DNA of 64,000 bases. It comes from an uncultured Sterolibacteriaceae bacterium. Its GTDB lineage: Bacteria; Pseudomonadota; Gammaproteobacteria; Burkholderiales; Rhodocyclaceae. The notes under the pieces are model-generated. The model worked only from the letters and a program-made list of their open reading frames with translations, did not search any database and had not been told where the DNA came from. Location: assembly GCA_937888595.1 (NCBI GenBank), contig CALARK010000007.1, forward strand, positions 1 to 64,000. Direction: 5' to 3'. Position numbers and translations under genes: made by a program. Shown one piece after another: positions 1-7,386 of the stretch; the first letter of the stretch is position 1, and each line of letters begins with the position of its first letter.

Positions 1-45
1 AGGTTTCTACGGTGGAGGCGATGGCGATGAGCCTCATGCGGTGTG

Positions 46-83
46 ATTGGGAAGCTGCCGTTCTACCATTGAACTACACCCGC
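46..83 (-). tRNA. tRNA-Gly (CCC), 5' half only
   Basis: Read on the minus strand from 83, the sequence matches a tRNA-Gly: acceptor 5' strand GCGGGTG, D-arm GTTCAATGGTAGAAC, and anticodon loop TTCCCAA with anticodon CCC at 51-49. The match stops at position 47. The expected 3' anticodon strand (GCTGC), T-arm and acceptor 3' strand (CACCCGC) are absent from 46 down to 1, although the missing half would fit there. A -10-like TACAAT lies at 102-97, so the promoter end looks intact. It may be a gene broken by insertion, a displaced half left by an element to the left, or an interrupted gene. Confidence 0.6.
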
Positions 84-115
84 CCGCAGAGCTGCCATTG
101 TATAGAATTCGCCGC

Positions 116-319
116 ATGATCGAAATTACTCTCAATGGCCAGTCTCGCCGGCTGCCGGAACCGTGCAGCGTCGCCGCCCTGCTCGAAAGCGAAGGCCTCG
201 CCGGCAAGCGTGTGGCGGTGGAGAGGAATGGCGAGATCGTGCCGAAAAGCCTGCACGCCACGACGGTCCTGGCAGATCGTGACAAACTCGAAATTGTCGT
301 CGCCGTCGGCGGCGGGTAG
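116..319 (+). CDS. thiS: ThiS, sulfur carrier protein of thiamine biosynthesis
   Basis: A 67-residue ubiquitin-like protein that carries sulfur as a C-terminal thiocarboxylate for thiazole ring formation. It opens MIEITLNGQ and ends VAVGGG; the terminal Gly-Gly is adenylylated by ThiF in this family. The ATG at 116 gives the usual ThiS length, whereas the open frame further upstream runs into the tRNA-Gly fragment. It lies 10 bases before thiG, and the pair act together as sulfur donor and thiazole synthase. No other thi gene and no TPP riboswitch is seen in the short upstream space, so expression probably comes from a promoter near the tRNA fragment. Confidence 0.9.
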   Translation: MIEITLNGQSRRLPEPCSVAALLESEGLAGKRVAVERNGEIVPKSLHATTVLADRDKLEIVVAVGGG

Positions 320-329
320 AAAGGAAATC

Positions 330-1115
330 ATGGAAGATGTGCTTACCCTGGCCGGCAAGGCCTACCGTTCCCGCCTGCTCGTCGGCACCGGCAAGTACAA
401 GGATTTCGACGAGACGCGCCGCGCCGTCGAGGCCAGCGGCGCCGAGATCGTCACCGTCGCGATCCGCCGCACCAACATCGGCCAGGAGCCCGGCCAGCCT
501 TCGCTGCTCGACGCCCTGCCGCCATCGAAGTTCACCTATCTACCCAACACCGCTGGCTGCTTCACCGCCGACGATGCCATCCGCACGCTGCGCCTCGCCC
601 GCGAACTGCTCGACGGCCATGCGCTGGTCAAGCTCGAGGTGCTCGGCGACAAGGACACGCTGTTCCCCAACATGCCCGAGACGCTGAAAGCCGCCGAGAC
701 GCTGGTCAAGGACGGCTTCCAGGTCATGGTCTACTGCTCCGACGACCCGATCCAGGCGAAGATTCTCGAAGGCATCGGCTGTGTCGCCGTGATGCCGCTC
801 GCCTCGCTGATCGGCTCCGGCATGGGCATCCTCAACCCGTGGAACCTCAAGCTGATTATCGACGCGGCCAAGGTGCCGGTATTCGTCGATGCCGGTGTCG
901 GCACGGCCTCGGATGCGGCCATCGCCATGGAGCTCGGCTGCGACGGCGTGCTGATGAATACGGCCATCGCCGGTGCGAAGGATCCGGTGCGGATGGCCGG
1001 CGCGATGAAGAAGGCGGTCGAGGCCGGCCGCGAAGCCTTCCTCGCCGGGCGCATGCCGAAGAAGTTCTATTCCGCCAGCCCGAGCTCGCCCACGAGCGGC
1101 CTGATCGGCAGCTGA
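330..1115 (+). CDS. thiG: ThiG, thiazole synthase
   Basis: A 261-residue cytoplasmic TIM-barrel enzyme that condenses 1-deoxy-D-xylulose 5-phosphate, dehydroglycine and ThiS-thiocarboxylate into the thiazole phosphate of thiamine. Family hallmarks are RLLVGTGKY near residue 15, the Schiff-base lysine in ALVKLEVLGD (about K101), the phosphate-binding region IGSGMGILNPWNL, and DAGVGTASDAA with DGVLMNTAIA. Full length for the family. The ATG at 330 follows the purine-rich AAAGGAAA. The next gene starts 4 bases after the stop. Confidence 0.95.
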   Translation: MEDVLTLAGKAYRSRLLVGTGKYKDFDETRRAVEASGAEIVTVAIRRTNIGQEPGQPSLLDALPPSKFTYLPNTAGCFTADDAIRTLRLARELLDGHALVKLEVLGDKDTLFPNMPETLKAAETLVKDGFQVMVYCSDDPIQAKILEGIGCVAVMPLASLIGSGMGILNPWNLKLIIDAAKVPVFVDAGVGTASDAAIAMELGCDGVLMNTAIAGAKDPVRMAGAMKKAVEAGREAFLAGRMPKKFYSASPSSPTSGLIGS

Positions 1116-1119
1116 CGCC

Positions 1120-1626
1120 GTGAAGCGAATGGCGGCCATGGCCTGTGCTACCGCCATGGCCATGGCTCTGCCAGCACGGGCCGAAGAGCCTGCCGCCATG
1201 CCGCAGGGCTATGTCTTCGACCGCCCCGAACTGCTGGCTGACCAATTGATCTGGGGCATCGCCCATGGCGTTCGCCTGCTGGCGCAGGCCTGCGCGCGTG
1301 CTGGCAAGGGCGAGGCGGCGGAGGCCTGGGTCGCATGGCAGGAGCGGGAACGGTTGCGGATCCTGGCGGCGAACCGCCGCCTCGGCCTGCATTATTTCGG
1401 TCGGGAGGATGCTCCGGCGGATGCCGTTTCCTCCGCGCTCGGCCTTGCGACCGCCCTGGCGCTGCCACCCGACCGGCTCGCCCCGGCCTGCGCCTCGCTG
1501 GCGGAAGCGCTGGCCCAGCCGCGCTACGATTTGGAAAAACGGCGTGAAGAACTGCTCGCCAAAGGACGGGAGGCGGCGTCCGCCCAGCGCCCTGCAGTTC
1601 TGCCGGAAACGAAAGCGACACCATGA
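1120..1626 (+). CDS. Hypothetical exported protein
   Basis: A 168-residue protein of unrecognised family. The N-terminus (KRMAAMACATAMAMALPARA followed by AEE) looks like a signal peptide with an Ala-x-Ala cleavage site, so the product is probably periplasmic. The rest is helical and rich in Ala, Arg and Glu, with no cysteine pair or catalytic motif I can name. The start is taken as GTG 1120, 4 bases after thiG; an ATG three codons later (1129) is an alternative. Its stop overlaps the trmB start by 4 bases (ATGA), so it is probably co-transcribed with thiSG and trmB. Confidence 0.6.
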   Translation: MKRMAAMACATAMAMALPARAEEPAAMPQGYVFDRPELLADQLIWGIAHGVRLLAQACARAGKGEAAEAWVAWQERERLRILAANRRLGLHYFGREDAPADAVSSALGLATALALPPDRLAPACASLAEALAQPRYDLEKRREELLAKGREAASAQRPAVLPETKATP

Positions 1627-2315
1627 ACGAGAATGCCAAACCGATGAGCGCCCGTCCGATCCGCAGCTTCGTGCTGCGCCAGGGACGCGTGTCGAATGCC
1701 CAGCAGCGCTATTACGAGGAAGGCATGCCGCGCTGGGGCCTGCCCTATACCGCCGCACCGCTCGACTTCGCCGCCATCTTCGGCCGTGCGGCCCCGCGTT
1801 TTCTCGAGATCGGCTGCGGCATGGGCGAGACGACCGCGAACATCGCGGCCGCCTACCCGCAGCACGACTACATCGGCATCGAGGTCCATACCCCTGGCGT
1901 CGGCAGCCTGCTGAAGGAGATCGCCACGCGCGAACTGTCCAACCTGCGCGTGATCCAGCACGATGCCGTCGAAGTCGTGCGCGACATGATTCCGGCCGGC
2001 TCGCTCGCCGGCATCCATGTCTACTTTCCCGATCCCTGGCCGAAGAAGCGCCATCACAAGCGCCGGCTGATCCAGCCGGACTTCGTCCATGCGCTGGCCC
2101 TGCGCCTGGCGCCGGGCGGCTACCTGCATTGCGCGACGGACTGGGAAGAGTACGCGCAGCAGATGCTCGAAGTGCTCTCCGCCGAATCGCTGCTGCGGAA
2201 CAGCGCCGCCGCTTTCGCGGCGCGGCCGGACTGGCGGCCGCAGACGAAATTCGAGACGCGCGGCCTGCGGCTCGGTCATGGCGTCTGGGATGTCGTATTC
2301 TTCAGGAATGGCTGA
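1623..2315 (+). CDS. trmB: TrmB, tRNA (guanine-46-N7)-methyltransferase
   Basis: A 230-residue SAM-dependent enzyme that methylates N7 of G46 in the tRNA variable loop. It shows the SAM-binding motif FLEIGCGMGETTANIA (about 60-75), then DYIGIEVH, and the family signature VYFPDPWPKKRHHKRRLI with the catalytic-region Asp. The C-terminus carries the FETRGLRLGHGVWD region. The N-terminal RSFVLRQGR is also usual. It overlaps the previous and next genes by a few bases, suggesting one transcript. Confidence 0.95.
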   Translation: MNENAKPMSARPIRSFVLRQGRVSNAQQRYYEEGMPRWGLPYTAAPLDFAAIFGRAAPRFLEIGCGMGETTANIAAAYPQHDYIGIEVHTPGVGSLLKEIATRELSNLRVIQHDAVEVVRDMIPAGSLAGIHVYFPDPWPKKRHHKRRLIQPDFVHALALRLAPGGYLHCATDWEEYAQQMLEVLSAESLLRNSAAAFAARPDWRPQTKFETRGLRLGHGVWDVVFFRNG

Positions 2316-3036
2316 CACGCTCGACTTCCTCTACCACATCGTTCTGCCCACGGGCCGCATCGACCATCTCGTGCGGCTCGATGCCGAGACGCTGGAGGCC
2401 TGCGCCACCGATGTGCCGGCGCCCGACTGGGCCCGCCTCGAGTTTCATGTCTGCCCGAACTGCCCGCTCGCGGAAACCGGCACGCCCGACTGCCCGATGG
2501 CGAAATCGCTCGCCGGCCTGCTGGAGGATGCCGGCAAGGCCGTCTCGCACGACAAGGCCCGCGTGGTGGTCCAGTCCGGCTCCCGCACGATCAGCGCCGA
2601 CACCACGGCGCAGCGTGCTTTCGGTTCGCTGATGGGATTGGTGATGGCGACCTGCGGCTGTCCCGAGATGGCTTGGCTGCGCCCGATGGCGCGCTTCCAC
2701 CTGCCGCTCGCCAACGAGGAGGAGACGCTCTATCGCGCCGCCTCGATGTACCTCGTCGCCCAGTATTTCCGCTCCCGCCGCGGTGCCGCGCCCGATCTCG
2801 ATCTCGAGGGACTGCGCCAGCATTACCGGCGCGTGCATGAAATCAACATGGCGATGGCCGATCGCCTGCGTGCCGCCTGCGAGAAGGACGCACCGGTGAA
2901 TGCGGTGATACTGCTCGACATGTTCGCCAAGATCCTGCCCTGGTCGATCGACGAATCGCTGGCGGAGATCGAGTACCTGTTTCGGCCCTGGCTGGCCGAT
3001 CTGGCGCCGATCAATCTTCCGCCAGAAACCGGCTGA
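2308..3036 (+). CDS. Conserved Cys-containing protein of unknown function
   Basis: A 242-residue soluble protein with no function I recognise. It starts inside the end of trmB (ATG 2308, 8-base overlap). Visible features are a cysteine cluster C-x2-C-x8-C around residue 49 (CPNCPLAETGTPDCPMA) and a second Cys pair in MATCGCPEMAWLRPMARFHLP near residue 115, followed by LANEEETLYRAASMYL and an acidic C-terminal half. The spacing would suit a metal site, but this is inference. No signal peptide or membrane segment. Its 3' end overlaps the convergent hemW by 26 bases. Confidence 0.6.
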   Translation: MADTLDFLYHIVLPTGRIDHLVRLDAETLEACATDVPAPDWARLEFHVCPNCPLAETGTPDCPMAKSLAGLLEDAGKAVSHDKARVVVQSGSRTISADTTAQRAFGSLMGLVMATCGCPEMAWLRPMARFHLPLANEEETLYRAASMYLVAQYFRSRRGAAPDLDLEGLRQHYRRVHEINMAMADRLRAACEKDAPVNAVILLDMFAKILPWSIDESLAEIEYLFRPWLADLAPINLPPETG

Positions 3037-4192
3037 CCAGCCGGTTGAGAAAACGGCGGCCCAGCGCCGTCGGCCGCAGGCGCGCTGGAGCACTGTTGGC
3101 AACCACCTCCAACAGCCCTTCCTGCCGTCCCGCCAGCGCCGACTTTTCCACCACGGCCAGCGGCAGGCCGGTGCGTTCAGCAAACAGCGCCAGCGGAAAG
3201 CCCTCGACGAGGCGCAGCGTGTTCATCATGAATTCGCCCGGCAGATCGTCCGCCGCCACCGGCCGCCAGTCGCGCGTCGCCGGGTCGGCGAGATAGTCCT
3301 TCGGATGGCGCGGGCGGGCCTCGCGGCGGATGCCGGCATGGTCCGAGATTTTCGAATGCGCGCCGGCGCCGATGCCGAGGTAGTCGCCGAAATTCCAGTA
3401 GTTGAGGTTGTGCTGACAGCGCTGCCCTGCTTTGGCGAAGGCGGAGGTTTCATAGTGTTGGTAGCCGGCGGCGGCAAGGCTGGCTTCGACCATGTCCTGC
3501 ATGTCCGCCGCCAGGTCGTCGTCGGGCAGCGGCGGTGGTGCGTGGTGGAAGGCCGTGTTCGGCTCCAGCGTCAGGTGATAAGCCGACAGGTGGCCGACCC
3601 CGGTGGCGATGGCGATCCCGATGTCGCGCTCTGCTTCCGCCAGCGTCTGTTCCGGTAGCGCGTACATCAGGTCGAGATTGACGCGGTCGAAGTGCCGCTG
3701 CGCGATGTCGATGGCGCGACACGCTTCGTCGCCCGAATGGATGCGGCCGAGCGCGGCGAGCTTGCGGTCGTCGAAGCTCTGGATGCCGAGCGAGAGGCGG
3801 TTCACGCCGGCATCACGGTAGGCCGCGAAGCGCTCTGCCTCGACGGTGCCGGGATTCGCCTCCAGCGTGATCTCGGCCTCGGGCAGCAGCGGCAGACGCA
3901 TGCGCAGCGCCGCCAGCAGCGCATCGACCGTCGCGCCGCTCATCAGGCTCGGCGTACCGCCACCGATGAAGATCGAGACGATCGGTCGGCCCCAGATCGC
4001 CGGCAGCGCGGCTTCGAGGTCGGCGATCAGCGCGGCGAGATAGGCGGACTCCTGCGGCGCGGACTCATGTGAATTGAAGTCGCAGTAGGGGCACTTCCGC
4101 ACGCACCATGGCCAATGCACATACAGCGCTAGCGGTACCCCTTGTACACTGGGCAAAGTCGGCGCCGGCGGGACGGCGTGTATTGGGATCAA
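3011..4192 (-). CDS. hemW: HemW, radical SAM haem chaperone
   Basis: A 393-residue radical SAM protein (formerly called HemN-like) involved in haem trafficking. It carries CVRKCPYCDFNSHE (C30, C34, C37: C-x3-C-x2-C), IFIGGGTPSLM, EANPGTVEAERF, GVNRLSLGIQSFDD, NLDLMYALPEQT and GIGAGAHSK. HemW lacks the extra residues of true HemN oxidases. No in-frame ATG lies near the expected start. The best start is TTG at 4192, overlapping the rdgB stop as TTGA, giving MIPIHAVPPAPTLPS before the conserved LALYVHWP. Residues 6-13 are encoded by a 24-bp dispersed repeat, and a second copy encodes KSALAGRQ near the C-terminus. Confidence 0.9.
   Translation of the reverse strand: MIPIHAVPPAPTLPSVQGVPLALYVHWPWCVRKCPYCDFNSHESAPQESAYLAALIADLEAALPAIWGRPIVSIFIGGGTPSLMSGATVDALLAALRMRLPLLPEAEITLEANPGTVEAERFAAYRDAGVNRLSLGIQSFDDRKLAALGRIHSGDEACRAIDIAQRHFDRVNLDLMYALPEQTLAEAERDIGIAIATGVGHLSAYHLTLEPNTAFHHAPPPLPDDDLAADMQDMVEASLAAAGYQHYETSAFAKAGQRCQHNLNYWNFGDYLGIGAGAHSKISDHAGIRREARPRHPKDYLADPATRDWRPVAADDLPGEFMMNTLRLVEGFPLALFAERTGLPLAVVEKSALAGRQEGLLEVVANSAPARLRPTALGRRFLNRLVSRFLAED
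3124..3147 (+). repeat. 24-bp dispersed repeat, copy 1 (in hemW)
   Basis: Matches the consensus that begins GCCGTCCCGCC and ends GCGCCGACTTTT; one mismatch (A at 3135). Read antisense in hemW as KSALAGRQ. Confidence 0.85.
4155..4177 (-). repeat. 24-bp dispersed repeat, copy 2 (5' end of hemW)
   Basis: Consensus on the minus strand, reading in hemW as AVPPAPTL directly after the TTG start. Confidence 0.9.
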
Positions 4193-4779
4193 GCGTCGAG
4201 CTTCAGCCGTTCCATCAGCAGCTTGAGCGCCTTGCCGCGATGGGAGCGTTTGTTCTTTTCGTCGGCGGCGATCTCGGCAGCGGTCTGGTTCAGGTCGGGT
4301 ACGAGAAAGTAGGGGTCGTAGCCGAAGCCGTTTTCGCCGCGCGGCGTGTCGATGATCTCGCCGTGCCACTCGCCCTCGCAGATGATCGGCTGCGGGTCGT
4401 CGGCGTGATGCACGAACACCAGCACGGCGACGTAGTGCGCGCGGCGGTCTGCCTGGCCCTGCAGATCGGCAATCAGCTTCTGGTTGTTCCTGTCGTCGGA
4501 CTTCGGTTCGCCGGCAAAGCGGGCCGAAAATACCCCCGGTGCCCCGCCCAGCGCTGCAACGCAGATGCCCGAATCGTCGGCCAGCGCCGGCAGGCCGGTG
4601 AGTTTCGCCGCGTGGCGCGCCTTGGCGAGCGCGTTCTCGACGAAGGTGACGTGCGGTTCTTCCGCCTCGGGAATGTTGAAGTGCTTCTGCGGCAGGACTT
4701 CGATGTCGATGCTGGCCAGCATCTGCCCGAACTCACGCAGCTTGCCGGCGTTGTTGGAGGCCAGGACGATTTGCTTCAT
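4189..4779 (-). CDS. rdgB: RdgB/HAM1, dITP/XTP pyrophosphatase
   Basis: A 196-residue house-cleaning enzyme that hydrolyses non-canonical purine NTPs (dITP, XTP) to monophosphates. It shows the substrate-binding start VLASNNAGKLREF, the family core ALADDSGICVAALGGAPGVFSARFAG, and RGENGFGYDPYFLVPD with the C-terminal KNKRSHRGKAL. Length is normal. The ATG at 4779 overlaps the end of rph by 4 bases (ATGA) and the stop overlaps the hemW start, so rph-rdgB-hemW form a translationally coupled set. Confidence 0.95.
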   Translation of the reverse strand: MKQIVLASNNAGKLREFGQMLASIDIEVLPQKHFNIPEAEEPHVTFVENALAKARHAAKLTGLPALADDSGICVAALGGAPGVFSARFAGEPKSDDRNNQKLIADLQGQADRRAHYVAVLVFVHHADDPQPIICEGEWHGEIIDTPRGENGFGYDPYFLVPDLNQTAAEIAADEKNKRSHRGKALKLLMERLKLDA

Positions 4780-5507
4780 GACTGCCGTTCCGCCAGCGCC
4801 GACTTTTGCGCGGCGACGATTTCGCCGATGCCCTTTTCCGCCAGCGCCAGCAGCGCATCGAGTTCGGCCCGCGTAAAAGGCGTGCCTTCGGCCGTGCCTT
4901 GGACTTCACACATGCCGCCGGCGCCTGTCATGACGACGTTCATGTCGGTGTCGCAGCTCGAATCCTCGTCGTAGTTCAGGTCGAGGACGGGCGTGCCGTC
5001 GACGATGCCGACCGATACGGCGGCGACGAAGTCCTTCATCGGATGGGCGGCGAGCTTGCCGGCGGCGACGAGGCCGGAGAGCGCGTCGTGCAGCGCCACG
5101 CAGGCGCCGGTGATCGAGGCGCAGCGCGTGCCGCCGTCGGCTTGCAGCACGTCGCAGTCGAGCGTGACCTGCCGTTCGCCGAGGGCGGCGAGGTCAGTGA
5201 CGGCGCGCAGGCTGCGGCCGATCAGGCGCTGGATTTCCTGGGTGCGGCCGGACTGCTTGCCCTTGGCAGCTTCGCGGTCGGTGCGGGTGTGGGTCGAGCG
5301 CGGCAGCATGCCGTATTCGGCGGTGACCCAGCCTTGTCCCTTGCCCTTGAGGAAGGGCGGCACGCGCTCCTCGACGCTGGCGGTGCACAGCACCTTGGTG
5401 TGGCCGAATTCGACCAGCACGCTGCCTTCGGCGTGGCGCGTGTAGTGGCGGGTGATGGTCAGCGGGCGCAGCGCGTCGGGGGCGCGGCCGTCGGGGCGGT
5501 TCGTCAT
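4776..5507 (-). CDS. rph: RNase PH
   Basis: A 243-residue phosphorolytic 3'-5' exoribonuclease that trims tRNA 3' ends. Motifs are RPLTITRHYTRHAEGSVLVEFG, AEYGMLPRSTHTR, RTQEIQRLIGRSLRAV, DVLQADGGTRCASITGA and the active-site DEDSSCDTDMNVVMTG. The start at ATG 5507 (MTNRPDGRAPDALR) fits the family and overlaps the upstream kinase stop by 4 bases (ATGA); the longer open frame begins inside the kinase gene. The last residues KSALAERQ are encoded by a copy of the dispersed repeat, so the C-terminal tail was probably altered by it. Confidence 0.95.
   Translation of the reverse strand: MTNRPDGRAPDALRPLTITRHYTRHAEGSVLVEFGHTKVLCTASVEERVPPFLKGKGQGWVTAEYGMLPRSTHTRTDREAAKGKQSGRTQEIQRLIGRSLRAVTDLAALGERQVTLDCDVLQADGGTRCASITGACVALHDALSGLVAAGKLAAHPMKDFVAAVSVGIVDGTPVLDLNYDEDSSCDTDMNVVMTGAGGMCEVQGTAEGTPFTRAELDALLALAEKGIGEIVAAQKSALAERQS
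4784..4807 (+). repeat. 24-bp dispersed repeat, copy 3 (3' end of rph)
   Basis: Two mismatches to consensus. Encodes KSALAERQ at the RNase PH C-terminus. Confidence 0.8.
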
Positions 5508-6403
5508 GCTTGCTCCTGTGGCGGGGGGGTGTAGGGGGCGGCCAGCAGGCGCTGCAGGGCGAAGGCGCTTTGCGGGCGTTCCAGCGGGTCGAGGCGCATG
5601 CACTGGTCGATCGTGTTCAGCAGCTCGGGCGAGTAGCGCCCGGCCCAGCGCTGCGTCGCCGGGACCAGCAGGTCGTTGATGAGGCGCAGGTCGGCCGGTT
5701 GCGGTGCGGCGGCGGCCAGGCAGGCGTACATGCTGGCGCCGACGGCATAGACATCGGTCCAGGGCCCCTGGCCCGGCTGGTTGCCGTACTGCTCGGGCGC
5801 GGCGTAGCCGGGCGTGTAGGTCGGACGCAGCTCCGGATCGGTCTGCGTCAGGGCCTGGCGTGCGGCACCGAAGTCGATCAGCACCGGCGAGCCGTCGGTG
5901 CGCAGGTAGATGTTCGACGGCTTGATGTCGAGGTGCAGCAGCTTGTTGGCATGCACCTCGCGCAGGCCGGAGAGCAGGCGCGCGAACACGCCGCGCACGA
6001 AGCTTTCGCGGAACTGGCCGTGGTACTTGCGGATCTGCTCGTGCAGGGTGCGGCCTTCCTCGTAGCGCATCACGAGGTAGACGGTGTCGTTGGCGCGCAG
6101 GAAGTTGAGCACGCGCACGACGTTGGGGTGGTTGAGGCGGGCGAGCGCGATGCCTTCCTCGTAGAAGGCCATCATGCCGCTCTGGTAGGCCTCGCGGTTC
6201 TCGGCCTTCACTTGCGGCAGCAGCCCCACCTCGCGGCGGGCGAGCGCCTGCGGCAGATATTCCTTGATCGCGACGGGCTGGCCCTGGCTGTCGGTGGCCA
6301 GATAGACGATCGAAAATCCGCCCATCGAGAGCTGGCGCTCGAAGCGATAACCGTCGATCGTGTGACCGGCTGGTAGCGGGATGTTGATCTGGGGCGGGGG
6401 CAT
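5504..6403 (-). CDS. Serine/threonine protein kinase
   Basis: A 299-residue soluble Hanks-type kinase made of the kinase domain alone. It has a Gly-rich loop LSMGGFSIVYLA (25-36), VAIK lysine K47, catalytic HLDIKPSN (157-164, D159), DFG 177-179, and APEQY with WTDVYAVGASMY further on. All catalytic residues are present, so it should be active. There is no transmembrane segment or sensor domain, and the C-terminus is a short proline-rich tail. It sits between yicC (divergent) and rph. Kinases at this locus in betaproteobacteria often have a PP2C phosphatase neighbour; none is present here. Confidence 0.9.
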   Translation of the reverse strand: MPPPQINIPLPAGHTIDGYRFERQLSMGGFSIVYLATDSQGQPVAIKEYLPQALARREVGLLPQVKAENREAYQSGMMAFYEEGIALARLNHPNVVRVLNFLRANDTVYLVMRYEEGRTLHEQIRKYHGQFRESFVRGVFARLLSGLREVHANKLLHLDIKPSNIYLRTDGSPVLIDFGAARQALTQTDPELRPTYTPGYAAPEQYGNQPGQGPWTDVYAVGASMYACLAAAAPQPADLRLINDLLVPATQRWAGRYSPELLNTIDQCMRLDPLERPQSAFALQRLLAAPYTPPPQEQA

Positions 6404-6462
6404 CAGGTGCCCATTGTAATTACTGGTAAGCTCCCGCGCTGCACAGTACAGGATTCCGCACC

Positions 6463-7332
6463 ATGACCATCCACAGCATGACCGGCTACGCCGCCCTCGA
6501 GCGCGACCTGGGACCGGTACGCCTCGCCCTCGAACTGAAGAGCGTCAACGGCCGTTTTCTCGACCTGAATTTTCGCTGTTCGGAGGAGTTGCGCTTCCTC
6601 GAAATGCCGCTGCGCGAACGGCTCACCGCCGCCATCGGGCGCGGCAAGGTCGATTGCCGCCTGTATCTGCAGACGGGTGCGTCTGCGGTTCCCCAGCAAA
6701 TGCCGAACCAGGATCTGGTCCTGCAACTCGGGATGATGATGGACGCCGTGCGCGCCGTGTTGCCCTCCGCTGCGCCGCTGACGGTCGCCGATGTGCTCCG
6801 CTGGCCGGGCGTGCTGGCCGCCGAGGCCGTGACGCCGGAGCGACTGCAGAGCGAGACGCTGGCCCTGCTCGAAGACGTTCTTGCCGAATTTCTCGCCAGC
6901 CGGGCGCGCGAAGGCGCGCGGCTGACCGAGGTGCTGCGCGAGCGTACCGCCCGGATGCGTGCGGAAGTCGCCCGGGTCGAGCCGATGGTGCCGGCGGCCA
7001 TCGCCGAATATACGGAGCGCCTCGCCGCGAAGCTCCGCGAGGCGGTCGCCGCGCTGGACGAGGACCGCATCCGCCAGGAGGTCGGCGTCTTCGCCGCGAA
7101 GATCGATGTGGCCGAGGAACTGGCCCGTCTCGTCACGCATCTTGCCGAGGTCGACCGGGTGTTGGCGAAGGGCGGCTCGGTCGGCAAGCGGCTCGATTTC
7201 CTGACGCAGGAACTGAACCGCGAAGCGAACACGCTGGCTTCGAAATCCGTGTCTGCGGCGGTGACGGCCGTCGCGCTCGAATTGAAGCTGCTGATCGAGC
7301 AGGTCCGCGAGCAGGTGCAGAATCTGGAATGA
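6463..7332 (+). CDS. yicC: YicC family endoribonuclease
   Basis: A 289-residue YicC/YloC protein. The family includes RNA-degrading endonucleases (YicC of E. coli, YloC of B. subtilis). The N-terminus IHSMTGYA and the start of the domain (LELKSVNGRFLDLNFR) are diagnostic, as is the C-terminal DUF1732 region with EVDRVLAKGGSVGKRLDFLTQELNREANTL. It starts 59 bases from the divergent kinase gene, so promoters for both must lie in that gap. A dispersed repeat separates it from gmk. Confidence 0.92.
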   Translation: MTIHSMTGYAALERDLGPVRLALELKSVNGRFLDLNFRCSEELRFLEMPLRERLTAAIGRGKVDCRLYLQTGASAVPQQMPNQDLVLQLGMMMDAVRAVLPSAAPLTVADVLRWPGVLAAEAVTPERLQSETLALLEDVLAEFLASRAREGARLTEVLRERTARMRAEVARVEPMVPAAIAEYTERLAAKLREAVAALDEDRIRQEVGVFAAKIDVAEELARLVTHLAEVDRVLAKGGSVGKRLDFLTQELNREANTLASKSVSAAVTAVALELKLLIEQVREQVQNLE

Positions 7333-7344
7333 TGGCGAGCGGGC

Positions 7345-7368
7345 GCCGTCGCGCCGGCGCCGACTTTT
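7345..7368 (+). repeat. 24-bp dispersed repeat, copy 4 (yicC-gmk gap)
   Basis: One mismatch. Occupies almost half of the 54-base gap between yicC and gmk. Confidence 0.88.
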
Positions 7369-7386
7369 ACAGGTAAGCTGACGATC

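Noticed and set aside
1..48. Group I intron interrupting the tRNA-Gly anticodon loop
   Set aside because: The break follows an A, not the U expected at a group I 5' splice site, and no convincing internal guide pairing is visible in the 46 available bases. The left flank is outside the window, so it cannot be fully excluded.
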